DNA of 15,751 nucleotides from NCBI GenBank assembly GCA_964493945.1, contig CAZBQG010000089.1, positions 1-15,751 on the forward strand. The letters run 5' to 3'. The notes under the pieces were generated by a model, which had not been told where the DNA came from, did no database searches, and worked only from the letters and a program-made list of their open reading frames with translations. Origin of the DNA: CAZBQG01 sp964493945. Lineage in GTDB: Bacteria > Pseudomonadota > Alphaproteobacteria > Rhodospirillales > UBA2165. Shown in pieces: positions 6,967 to 14,083 of this stretch; positions within the stretch are counted from its first letter, which is position 1, and every line of letters starts with the position of its first letter. A program made the position numbers and the translations under genes.

Positions 6967-7902
6967 CTAAACCCGGTGCGCCGGGCCGACGCCGGCGCTG
7001 GCCAGGATGCCGGGGATGGCCGCTTCCTGGCGGATGGCCATGACATGGGTGCCGGCAACCCCTTCGATTTCAGCCAATTGCTGGATCAGTTCGACGCAGA
7101 TTTTATGTCCTTCCGCCTTTTGATCCTCCGCCCTTTCCAGGCGTTCGATCAGATGATCGGGAATGATCACGCCCCACAGATTGTCGCGCATCCAGCGGGC
7201 CGATTTGGCCGACGCCATGGGGCCCATACCCATGATGAAAGACAGCCTTTCCGTGATGCCCGCATCCACCAGACGGGCCATGTAGCGGGTCAAAATATCC
7301 ATATCGAAGCAAAATTGGGTCTGCACAAATTGAGCGCCCGCATCGGCCTTGGCCGTCAGCCCGTCCGGCGCCCAATTGGGGGCCGGGTCCATGGGCGTGT
7401 CGGCGGCGCCCAAAAACAGGTTTGGCGCCCCTTCGATCTTGCGTCCCGACGGCAATTCGGACTGATCACGCATGGCCCGGGTCATGGAAATCAACTGACC
7501 GCTGTTCAAATCGAAGACCGGTTTGGTTTCCGGCTGATCCCCCGCTTTGGGATCATCGCCGGTCATGAACAACACATTGCGCACGCCCAAGGCCGCCGCC
7601 CCTAAAAGATCACCTTGCAAGGCGATGCGGTTGCGGTCCCGGCAGGTGAACTGGATCACCGGTTCCACCCCTTGGGCAATCAGCAGTGCCGAGACGGCCA
7701 GGCACGACATATGGCTCCGGGCGCCGGCCCCGTCGGTCACATTGACCGCGTCCACCTGCCCCCGGAACATGGTCGCGTCGCGGAGCACGGCATCAGGCAC
7801 TCCGGCGGGAGGCGGGTTAAGTTCTGCCGTGACCGCAAAATCGCCTTTGGTCAGGATGGCCTGCAAGCCGCTTTCGGCGGGTACTTTGATTTCAGCGCTC
7901 AT
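6967..7902 (-). CDS. metF: Methylenetetrahydrofolate reductase family protein
   Basis: This 311-residue FAD-dependent TIM-barrel enzyme interconverts 5,10-methylene-THF and 5-methyl-THF. Supporting motifs are the N-terminal AVTAELNPP with Glu27 at the position of the catalytic Glu, the LFMTGDDP segment with Asp116 in the FAD/folate site, and the QFVQTQFCFD strand typical of the family. There is no C-terminal regulatory domain, as usual for bacterial forms. GAGG lies about 10 bases before the ATG. It precedes purU by 27 bases. The pairing suggests a possible catabolic direction, oxidising methyl-THF made by a THF-dependent demethylase; this is inferred from context, since the biosynthetic direction uses the same fold. 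No demethylase (GcvT/DmdA-like) gene is inside the window. Confidence 0.9.
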   Translation of the reverse strand: MSAEIKVPAESGLQAILTKGDFAVTAELNPPPAGVPDAVLRDATMFRGQVDAVNVTDGAGARSHMSCLAVSALLIAQGVEPVIQFTCRDRNRIALQGDLLGAAALGVRNVLFMTGDDPKAGDQPETKPVFDLNSGQLISMTRAMRDQSELPSGRKIEGAPNLFLGAADTPMDPAPNWAPDGLTAKADAGAQFVQTQFCFDMDILTRYMARLVDAGITERLSFIMGMGPMASAKSARWMRDNLWGVIIPDHLIERLERAEDQKAEGHKICVELIQQLAEIEGVAGTHVMAIRQEAAIPGILASAGVGPAHRV

Positions 7903-7908
7903 GGATCA

Positions 7909-8050
7909 TCAGCCTCGTTTGCGGGAAATGACATAGCATTCACCGATAAACCACAAACCACCATGCTCTTGCAATACGTCCCGCGTGGCATCCAGGTAGC
8001 TGCCCCGGGAAATGATCCAGGAGGCTTGCCAGACGGGCCGCCCTAGGTAA
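7909..8050 (-). pseudogene. Possible 3' remnant of a gene upstream of metF
   Basis: On the - strand a frame ending in TGA at 7911-7909, 6 bases before the metF ATG, encodes a tail that looks like real protein: RPVWQASWIISRGSYLDATR, continuing to WFIGECYVISRKRG. No ATG or GTG in this frame lies at a useful place; upstream of about 8050 the frame runs antisense into the acyl-CoA dehydrogenase and stops looking like protein. The simplest reading is the last 45-50 codons of a gene whose 5' part was replaced when the + strand operon came to lie here. The family is not recognised. It could be chance, and the spacer must also hold promoters for both directions. Confidence 0.3.
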
Positions 8051-8053
8051 AAC
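8026..8053 (+). promoter_or_regulatory. Candidate promoter of the acyl-CoA catabolic operon
   Basis: TTGCCA (8026-8031, 5 of 6 to TTGACA) is followed after 16 bases by TAAAAC (8048-8053, 4 of 6 to TATAAT). Transcription would begin near 8060, leaving about 22 bases of leader before the GTG at 8083. It is the best match in the 180-base divergent spacer (7903-8082). No convincing promoter for metF was found on the other strand, and no operator-like dyad stands out. Confidence 0.3.
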
Positions 8054-8082
8054 TGAAGCCAAACCCAAAATCGGGGCAGGCG

Positions 8083-9192
8083 GTGGAACTTCTTCTCAGC
8101 GACGAACAGGAAATGCTCGCCAATAGTGCGGTCCGGCTGGCCCAGGACCTGGGCGGGCCTGGGCGCATCCGTCAGGCAAGAGATGGCGGCGGACAGTTCG
8201 ACGGCGGGGTCTGGCGGGAAGTGGCCAAGGCCGGCTGGCTTTCCGTTCTGGTGCCTGAGGGAAATAATGGTGCCGGGCTGGGGTTGACCGAATTGGCCCT
8301 GTTTTTGGAACAGGCGGGACGCCATCTGATGCCCGAACCCGTGGGCGCCGTGGCCGTGGCCGCCGGCGCCATCGCGGCCACCGGCAACGGGGATTTGTGC
8401 GCGCCTTTGATAGGGGGTGATCACATCATCCTTCCCGCCTTGCAGGAACAGCCCCTCGCCGTTGATCCGGAAACCGTGGCGCTAAGGGCTGATCAGGACG
8501 GCGGCGGGCTGCGCCTCCGCGGGCGCAAGATTCTCATCCCCGAAGCCCAGACGGCGGATAGTTTTTTGGTCAGCGCAAGCAGCCCTTCGGGTCTGGTTCT
8601 ATGTTATGTGCCGGCGTCGGATGTTTCCCTGTCTTCGCCCGCTGGCGGGCGGGTGGATGGCGGCGCCTGGGGAGATATTGAACTCCTGGGTGTGGAAGTG
8701 CCCCCCACCCATATTTTGGCCGATGGGGATCAGGCGGCTGAATTGATTGCCCGCATGCTGGATCATCTTCTCATCGTCACCAGCGCCGAGCTTTTGGGCG
8801 TGATGGGTCAGGCCCTGGACATGACTTTGGAATATATGCGGACCCGCGAACAGTTCGGCAAGCCCATCGGTAGCTTCCAGGCCCTACAGCATCACGCGGT
8901 GGACCGTTTCGTCGATGTGGAACTGACCCATTCATTGCTCTACGAGGTGTGCAAATCCTCCGATCAGGGACGGGAAAATCCTGCCCTGGCCGCGGCCCTC
9001 AAGGCCAAGGCAGCTGAGACGGCCATGGCGGTCTGCAAATCCGCCATTCAGTTGCACGGCGCCGTCGCCTATGCCGACGAACATGACGCCGGGCTTTATC
9101 TGAAGCGGGCCATGACGCTCGCGGCCCATTACGGCAACGCGGCCCAGCAACATGCCCGCTATGCCCGCCTCACCGGGATCGCGCACCAATGA
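8083..9192 (+). CDS. Acyl-CoA dehydrogenase, small-subunit (PimD/FadE28) type
   Basis: This 369-residue flavoprotein of the acyl-CoA dehydrogenase family would introduce a 2,3 double bond into an acyl-CoA and pass electrons to ETF. It shows the N-terminal helical start (VELLLSDEQEMLA), a divergent middle domain and the C-terminal helical domain with the family motif YMRTREQFGKPIGSFQALQH. The divergent middle lacks a clear copy of the usual FAD-contact motif, as is common in subunits of heteromeric dehydrogenases. Glu333, in YADEHDAGLYLKRA, sits where medium-chain enzymes have the catalytic Glu. GTG at 8083 is chosen because the conserved N-terminus starts there and an in-frame stop occurs at 8044. 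The gene overlaps the hydratase gene by 4 bases (ATGA). It probably pairs with the second dehydrogenase at 11844-13013. Confidence 0.9.
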   Translation: MELLLSDEQEMLANSAVRLAQDLGGPGRIRQARDGGGQFDGGVWREVAKAGWLSVLVPEGNNGAGLGLTELALFLEQAGRHLMPEPVGAVAVAAGAIAATGNGDLCAPLIGGDHIILPALQEQPLAVDPETVALRADQDGGGLRLRGRKILIPEAQTADSFLVSASSPSGLVLCYVPASDVSLSSPAGGRVDGGAWGDIELLGVEVPPTHILADGDQAAELIARMLDHLLIVTSAELLGVMGQALDMTLEYMRTREQFGKPIGSFQALQHHAVDRFVDVELTHSLLYEVCKSSDQGRENPALAAALKAKAAETAMAVCKSAIQLHGAVAYADEHDAGLYLKRAMTLAAHYGNAAQQHARYARLTGIAHQ

Positions 9193-9965
9193 ACGAAGCC
9201 GGGCTCATACAATCCAAGACCGATGAGCGGGGCGTCATCTGGGTCACCCTCAACAGGCCCGAACGCCATAACGCTTTAAACGCCGAAATGATCAAGGGGC
9301 TGGCTGATGCAATCGAAACTTTCGGCCAGGCGCCCGAGGCGCGTGTTTTGGTTTTGCGGGCGGTTGGCAAGCATTTCTCGGCGGGTGCCGATGTGAGCGC
9401 GCCGGCGGGCGGAGCCGAGCCCAAGCCCGACCTGATCGATGCGCTGAATATCTTGATCAATACCCCCAAGCCGGCCCTGGCCCTGGTGCATGGCGCCTGC
9501 ATTGGCGGCGGTGCCGCCTGGGCGGCGGCCTGCGATATGGTGCTTGCCTCGGAAGATGCCTTTTTCTCCATACCCGAGGTGCGCCTGGGTTTTGCGCCCG
9601 GACCATTGGTTCCCTTGTTCGGCGCGGCCATGGGAACGCGGGCGGCTTACCGCTTTTGCCTGAGCGGGGAGCGTTTCACGGCGGGGCAGGCATTGGATAT
9701 GGGTCTGGTCAATCAGATTTGCGCCAAGGATGATTTGGAACAAGCCGCGGCGCCCATCATTGATGGATTGCTGTTGGGCGGACCCGGGGCGCAAGGTCAG
9801 ACCCAGGCATTGCTGGCCGAACATTCGCCCTGGGCCCTCGGCGCCGAACGCTCGGAAGAAATCAGGGAAGAAAGCACGCGCCGCCGCCATTCCGATGAGG
9901 CCATCGAAGGAACCGCCAGTTTTCGCGAAAAACGTAAACCCAATTGGTATCACGGCGATGGCTGA
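9189..9965 (+). CDS. Enoyl-CoA hydratase/isomerase (crotonase family)
   Basis: This 258-residue crotonase-fold enzyme is expected to act on the enoyl-CoA made by the neighbouring dehydrogenases. The CoA-binding and oxyanion elements are present: NRPERHNALN (22-31), HFSAGAD (62-68) and HGACIGGGAAW (101-111). Of the two Glu that serve as acid/base in classical hydratases, the first position is Ala110 and the second is retained as Glu130 (SIPEVRLG). Single-Glu crotonases include several specialised hydratases and isomerases, so the exact reaction is open. The C-terminus ends SFREKRKPNWYHGDG, and RKPxW-type tails are common in the family. It overlaps the dehydrogenase before it by 4 bases and the ligase after it by 8, indicating tight translational coupling. 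Confidence 0.9.
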   Translation: MNEAGLIQSKTDERGVIWVTLNRPERHNALNAEMIKGLADAIETFGQAPEARVLVLRAVGKHFSAGADVSAPAGGAEPKPDLIDALNILINTPKPALALVHGACIGGGAAWAAACDMVLASEDAFFSIPEVRLGFAPGPLVPLFGAAMGTRAAYRFCLSGERFTAGQALDMGLVNQICAKDDLEQAAAPIIDGLLLGGPGAQGQTQALLAEHSPWALGAERSEEIREESTRRRHSDEAIEGTASFREKRKPNWYHGDG

Positions 9966-11844
9966 TAAATTAATCTATGCGCCAATGCGCGATTTGCGCG
10001 ACGTGGAGGAACAGGAATTGATGCCTCTGGCCCAGCGCATGCCAACCTTCAATACCTTCGAACTGGTCCGTCAGGGGGCCATGCGGGATTTGGACCGGAC
10101 GGCATTCATCTATTTGCCCGACGGTGAATTGGACGTTGAGCCTTTCACCCTCAATTACCGGGAATTGCTGGCGCGCCTCACCCAAAGCGCCAATCTGTTG
10201 CATGATCTGGGTATGGGACCGGGTGATGTGGTTGCCTTCCTCATGCCTAATCTGCCGCAGAACTATTATGTTCAGATCGGCGGCATGGCCACCTGCATCG
10301 TTTGTTGCGTCAATTGGATGCTGGAAGCGCCCCGCATTGCCGATATTCTGAGCGCCGCCAAGGCCAAAGCGGTGGTCGCGCTGGGTCCTACGCCGGGCTT
10401 TGAGATTTGGGAAAAACTGGTTTTCATCTGTGACGAGTTGCCCGATCTGGAACATCTGCTGTCGGTCCAGGGGTTGGAGGGCGAGCGACTGGATGAAAGC
10501 GATTTTGATCTTCGCCTCCAAGCCCAGTCCGGTGACCGACTGATCTTCGAGCGCCAATTCGAAGCCGGCGATGTGGCGGCTTACGTGCATTCCGGCGGTA
10601 CCACGGGCTCGCCCAAGCTGGCCCGCATCACCCATGGCGGTCTGACCTATAAATGTTACGCCAATGTGGAGATCATGGCCTATCAGCCGGGCGAGGTGAT
10701 GTTTTCCGATTATCCCATGTTTCATATTGCCGGCTTCATCGGGCGCGGGCTTTTACCCTTTGTGACGGGCATGACCATGATGGTGCCGGCCGCCATGGGC
10801 GCGCGGTCCAAGAATTTCATCAAGAATTACTGGAAGCTGGTGGAACGTTACGGGATCAATTATTTCTCTGGCGTACCCACCACCCTCAGCGTATTGATCG
10901 ACACACCCCGGGACGGCGAAGATATCAGCTCGCTCCGCCCTTTCGCACCAACAGGTTCCGCGCCCCTGCCCACCGAAACCTCCAAGCGGATCGAGCGGGA
11001 ATTGGGCGTCCGCATGCTGACCACCTATGGCTCGACCGAGCTGACTCAGAACGCCACCATGATCCCCCGGGACGGCGAAATGCGCCACGGATCAACCGGC
11101 ATCCGTATGCCTTACAGCCAAGTGAAAACAGTGATCGTCGATGCCAATGGGCGCATCCAGCGGGACTGCGGGCCCGGCGAAATCGGCGTCGTTACCATCA
11201 AGGGGCCGGGCGTCTTTCCGGGCTATGTGGAAGAAGCATTGAACGCGGAAATATTTTTCGAAGGAGGCTGGCTCAACACCGGTGATCTGGGGCGGCTTGA
11301 TGCAGAGGGTTATCTTTGGCTTACGGGCCGTGCCAAGGATGTGATCATCCGGGGTGGACATAATATCGATCCTTCCATCATCGAGGAAAGCCTGACCGAT
11401 CATGAGGCCGTGCGCCTGGCCGCCGCCGTCGGTGAGCCCGAAGCCAGATTGGGCGAAATGCCGGTGGCCTTCGTTCAGTTGCGGGATGGTGCGGAGGCGA
11501 CTGAAATGGAGCTGAAAGACTGGGCCCGGGAACGCATTACCGAGCGGGCCGCCAACCCGGCCCGCATCGTGATCATGGAGAAAATGCCCCTGACCGATAT
11601 CGGCAAGCCCAACAAGGTGGTTCTCCGCCATGAAGCGGCGCGCCGGGTGTTCGCCGAACTGCTGGGCTCCCTGGCCGGGGAAGGGCTGGAGCTGGAAGTG
11701 GAAGTGGGTCTCCATGCCAGCGCCGGGAGCATGGCCGGTGTATCGGTTAAATCGGATGGCGGGCAGGGCCGGACGGAAATCGAAGCCAAAGTGCATGATC
11801 TGCTATCCAAATTTTCCATGGCTCATCAAATGGTGTGGGACTGA
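9958..11844 (+). CDS. AMP-forming acyl-CoA synthetase, about 630-aa subfamily
   Basis: The product is a 628-residue ANL-superfamily ligase that activates a carboxylic acid with ATP and CoA. The motifs are complete: the phosphate-binding loop SGGTTGSPK (212-220), YGSTE in the middle of the domain, the hinge region NTGDLGRLDAEGYLWLTGRA, and Lys550 in TDIGKPNK as the catalytic lysine of the adenylation half-reaction. About 78 residues follow that lysine, longer than in most acyl-CoA ligases but in keeping with the approximately 630-residue bacterial subgroup I recall as PRK07529-like. The ATG at 9958, overlapping the hydratase stop by 8 bases, is chosen because the frame upstream of it runs through the hydratase gene and looks non-native. 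The substrate is not predictable from sequence. Confidence 0.92.
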   Translation: MADKLIYAPMRDLRDVEEQELMPLAQRMPTFNTFELVRQGAMRDLDRTAFIYLPDGELDVEPFTLNYRELLARLTQSANLLHDLGMGPGDVVAFLMPNLPQNYYVQIGGMATCIVCCVNWMLEAPRIADILSAAKAKAVVALGPTPGFEIWEKLVFICDELPDLEHLLSVQGLEGERLDESDFDLRLQAQSGDRLIFERQFEAGDVAAYVHSGGTTGSPKLARITHGGLTYKCYANVEIMAYQPGEVMFSDYPMFHIAGFIGRGLLPFVTGMTMMVPAAMGARSKNFIKNYWKLVERYGINYFSGVPTTLSVLIDTPRDGEDISSLRPFAPTGSAPLPTETSKRIERELGVRMLTTYGSTELTQNATMIPRDGEMRHGSTGIRMPYSQVKTVIVDANGRIQRDCGPGEIGVVTIKGPGVFPGYVEEALNAEIFFEGGWLNTGDLGRLDAEGYLWLTGRAKDVIIRGGHNIDPSIIEESLTDHEAVRLAAAVGEPEARLGEMPVAFVQLRDGAEATEMELKDWARERITERAANPARIVIMEKMPLTDIGKPNKVVLRHEAARRVFAELLGSLAGEGLELEVEVGLHASAGSMAGVSVKSDGGQGRTEIEAKVHDLLSKFSMAHQMVWD

Positions 11845-13013
11845 TGGAACGCCCGGGCGAAAGTTTCGCGGTCGACAGCGCCGGAGATGCGGCCTTCCGG
11901 GGCGAGGTGCGTGCCTGGCTGGCCGACAATGTTCCCCATGAATTGTGCAACCGGGCCTGGCGCGTGGAGCCTGACGAGCTGAAACCCTGGCACCGCAAGC
12001 TTTATGAAAAAGGCTGGATCGCGCCCCACTGGCCCAAAGAGCATGGCGGCATGGGGGCGTCGCTCACCCGACAGATCATCCTTTATGAGGAAATGGCCCG
12101 TCTCGGCGCACCCACACCCTATCCCCATGGCTTGAATTTCCTGGGCCCCACACTGATCCAGGCCGGGACCGAGGCACAAAAGGCGAAACATCTGCCTCTT
12201 ATTCTGAGCGGTGATGCCACCTGGTGCCAGGGATATTCCGAACCCAATGCGGGATCGGACCTGGCTAGCCTGAAATTGCGGGCCGAACTGGTAGGCGACG
12301 AATTTATTCTAAACGGCAACAAAATCTGGACCACCAACGGACATTTTGCCGATTGGATGTTCGCCCTGGTGCGCTCTGACCCTGGCGCCAAGCCCAAACA
12401 GGCGGGCATCACTTTTCTACTGATCGATCTCAAAAGCCCGGGCATCACCATCCGGCCCATCAAATCTATCATTGGTGACGCCGAATATGCCGAGGAATTT
12501 TTTGACGATGTGCGGGTGCCCATTGAAAACATGGTGGGCGAGCTGCATGAAGGCTGGCGGGTGGCCAATCTGGTGCTGGGCAGCGAAAGATTTGCCACCG
12601 GCCATCCGCGCAACGCCACCGAAATGCTGACGACAGCGGCCCGTGTGGCGGAAACCACCGGCGTCATGGAGGATGGAGGGTTCCGCGACCGGCTTGGCCG
12701 CCTGTCGGTGGAAGCCACCGCCTTTTCCGCCTTCTACCGCCACGGTGCCGCGCTCCATGGGGCGGGCCGCATGTCCAAATCCATGGCCTCGGTGATCAAG
12801 ATCGTCGGCGGCGAGTTGGCCCAGCGGGCAGCCGATCTGGTCAATGAGGCGGCCGGATCATTGGGGCCGGCGGCAGGCGAAATCCAAACCGGTGATGGCC
12901 CCATCAATGTGACGGCTATGATGTTCGAAGCCCGGCGCTTGACCGTGGGCAGCGGAACGGTTGAAATTCAGCGCAATATCCTGGCCAAACGGGTGCTTGA
13001 TCTGCCAAGCTGA
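11844..13013 (+). CDS. Acyl-CoA dehydrogenase, large-subunit (PimC/FadE29) type
   Basis: This is a 389-residue acyl-CoA dehydrogenase with a complete core: the FAD-contact motif WCQGYSEPNAGSDLA, the flavin-facing strand GNKIWTTNGHFADW, and a C-terminal domain ending VGSGTVEIQRNILAKRVLDLP. Glu248, in LGSERFATG, is at the helix-G position used as base in isovaleryl-CoA-type enzymes. The PNAGSDLA motif and overall length match the large subunits of heteromeric dehydrogenases. The ATG at 11844 is chosen over the GTG at 11835 because TGATG overlaps the ligase stop, a standard coupled start. Its proposed partner is the small-type dehydrogenase four genes earlier in the same operon, but it could also be an independent homotetramer. 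Confidence 0.92.
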   Translation: MERPGESFAVDSAGDAAFRGEVRAWLADNVPHELCNRAWRVEPDELKPWHRKLYEKGWIAPHWPKEHGGMGASLTRQIILYEEMARLGAPTPYPHGLNFLGPTLIQAGTEAQKAKHLPLILSGDATWCQGYSEPNAGSDLASLKLRAELVGDEFILNGNKIWTTNGHFADWMFALVRSDPGAKPKQAGITFLLIDLKSPGITIRPIKSIIGDAEYAEEFFDDVRVPIENMVGELHEGWRVANLVLGSERFATGHPRNATEMLTTAARVAETTGVMEDGGFRDRLGRLSVEATAFSAFYRHGAALHGAGRMSKSMASVIKIVGGELAQRAADLVNEAAGSLGPAAGEIQTGDGPINVTAMMFEARRLTVGSGTVEIQRNILAKRVLDLPS

Positions 13014-13040
13014 ACCAGGCGGGACATAAAGAAGATTGAG

Positions 13041-14071
13041 ATGGCGAAAACCACCACGACGAGGAAAAAAGCGCGGAAGAAATCCTACGCCATCGATCTT
13101 CATGCCCATGTGATTCAGCCCGAACTCTTTGAAGTCGCCAAGTGCCATGTGCCTTATCAGGGACCGCCCAAGGGTGTGCGCCTGAGCGCCGCGCAAAAGA
13201 AAAAAATGTTGAAAACCGACAGTGCATCGAACGCCGTTTCATGGATGTGAAGACCCGCATCCGGGAAATGGACAAGGCACGTGTGGATATCCAGGTGCTC
13301 ACCGGAAGCCTGGTCCATCAATGCACCTATTGGGCCGACCCCGCCGACAGCCTGCGCATGGAAAAGCTTGGCAACGATGCCCTTGCCGAAACAATGGCGG
13401 CCAGGCCCGACCGCTTCCGGGGCCTGGGCGGTGTGCCTCTGCAAAGCACCCGCCATGCGGTGAAGGAGCTGGAACGCTGCATGGGGTTGCCGGGCATGGT
13501 GGGGGTGCAGATTTCATCGATCACCGGCAAGAAGGAATTGGGCCATCCCAGCCTGGATTCTTTTTGGAAGAAGGCCGAGGAGTTGGGTGCCTTGATCGTC
13601 ATTCATCCGGCGGGCATCACCGATGAACGCTTTGCCAAATGATCCTTGTGGAACAGCATCGGCCAGCCCTTGGAAGAGACCATGGCCATGTCGTATCTTT
13701 TTTATGAAGGGGTCATGGACCGGTTTCCCAAGATCAAAATCCTCATCGCCCATGGTGGTGGCTACCTGCCTTATTACGTGGGCCGGCAAGACCGCAATTA
13801 TCTGGAAAAAGCTTCCACACGGGTGAATATGTCCAAATCCCCCAGCGCCTATCTGCGGCAATTTTATTATGACAGCTGCGTCTATGACCTGGATGTGTTT
13901 GAATTCCTGGTCAAGAAAGTGGGTGCCGGGCGGATCCTTATGGGGTCCGATTACCCTGTGGGCGAAGACGACCCCATCGGCTTCGTGCGCAATTCCAGGG
14001 TCATTTCCGCCGCCGATAAGGAAAAAATCCTCTGGAAGAACGCGGCCCGTCTGCTGGGCATCAAGTTTTAG
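13041..14071 (+). pseudogene. ACMSD-family amidohydrolase, broken by a frameshift and an in-frame TGA
   Basis: The remains of an amidohydrolase_2 (ACMSD-like) metal-dependent hydrolase or decarboxylase of about 343 residues. The first part (13041 to about 13247) contains the metal motif DLHAH (His21, His23). The frame then moves by -1 (equivalent to a lost base), because the family-like continuation MDVKTRIREMDKARVDIQVL lies in the other frame from 13241. A second lesion, TGA at 13640-13642, interrupts ...DERFAK/SLWNSIGQPLEE. Beyond it the frame is intact to TAG at 14069-14071, with AHGGG (His codon at 13751) and GSDYP (Asp codon at 13949). IHPAG (His codon at 13604) lies between the lesions. 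All expected metal and catalytic residues are still encoded, so the damage is recent or reflects sequencing or assembly errors. The gene sits 27 bases after the dehydrogenase and 12 before the next ligase. Confidence 0.85.
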
Positions 14072-14083
14072 GAGAAACCCTAT

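Noticed and set aside
9730..9957. N-terminal extension of the 628-aa ligase back to 9730
   Set aside because: The extra 76 codons lie within the hydratase gene in another frame and do not resemble an adenylation domain; the ATG at 9958 starts a normal ligase N-terminus.
13640..13642. TGA in the amidohydrolase as a selenocysteine codon
   Set aside because: The position (between ERFAK and SLWNS) is not a catalytic or metal-binding site of the family, no convincing hairpin follows directly, and the gene has a separate frameshift.
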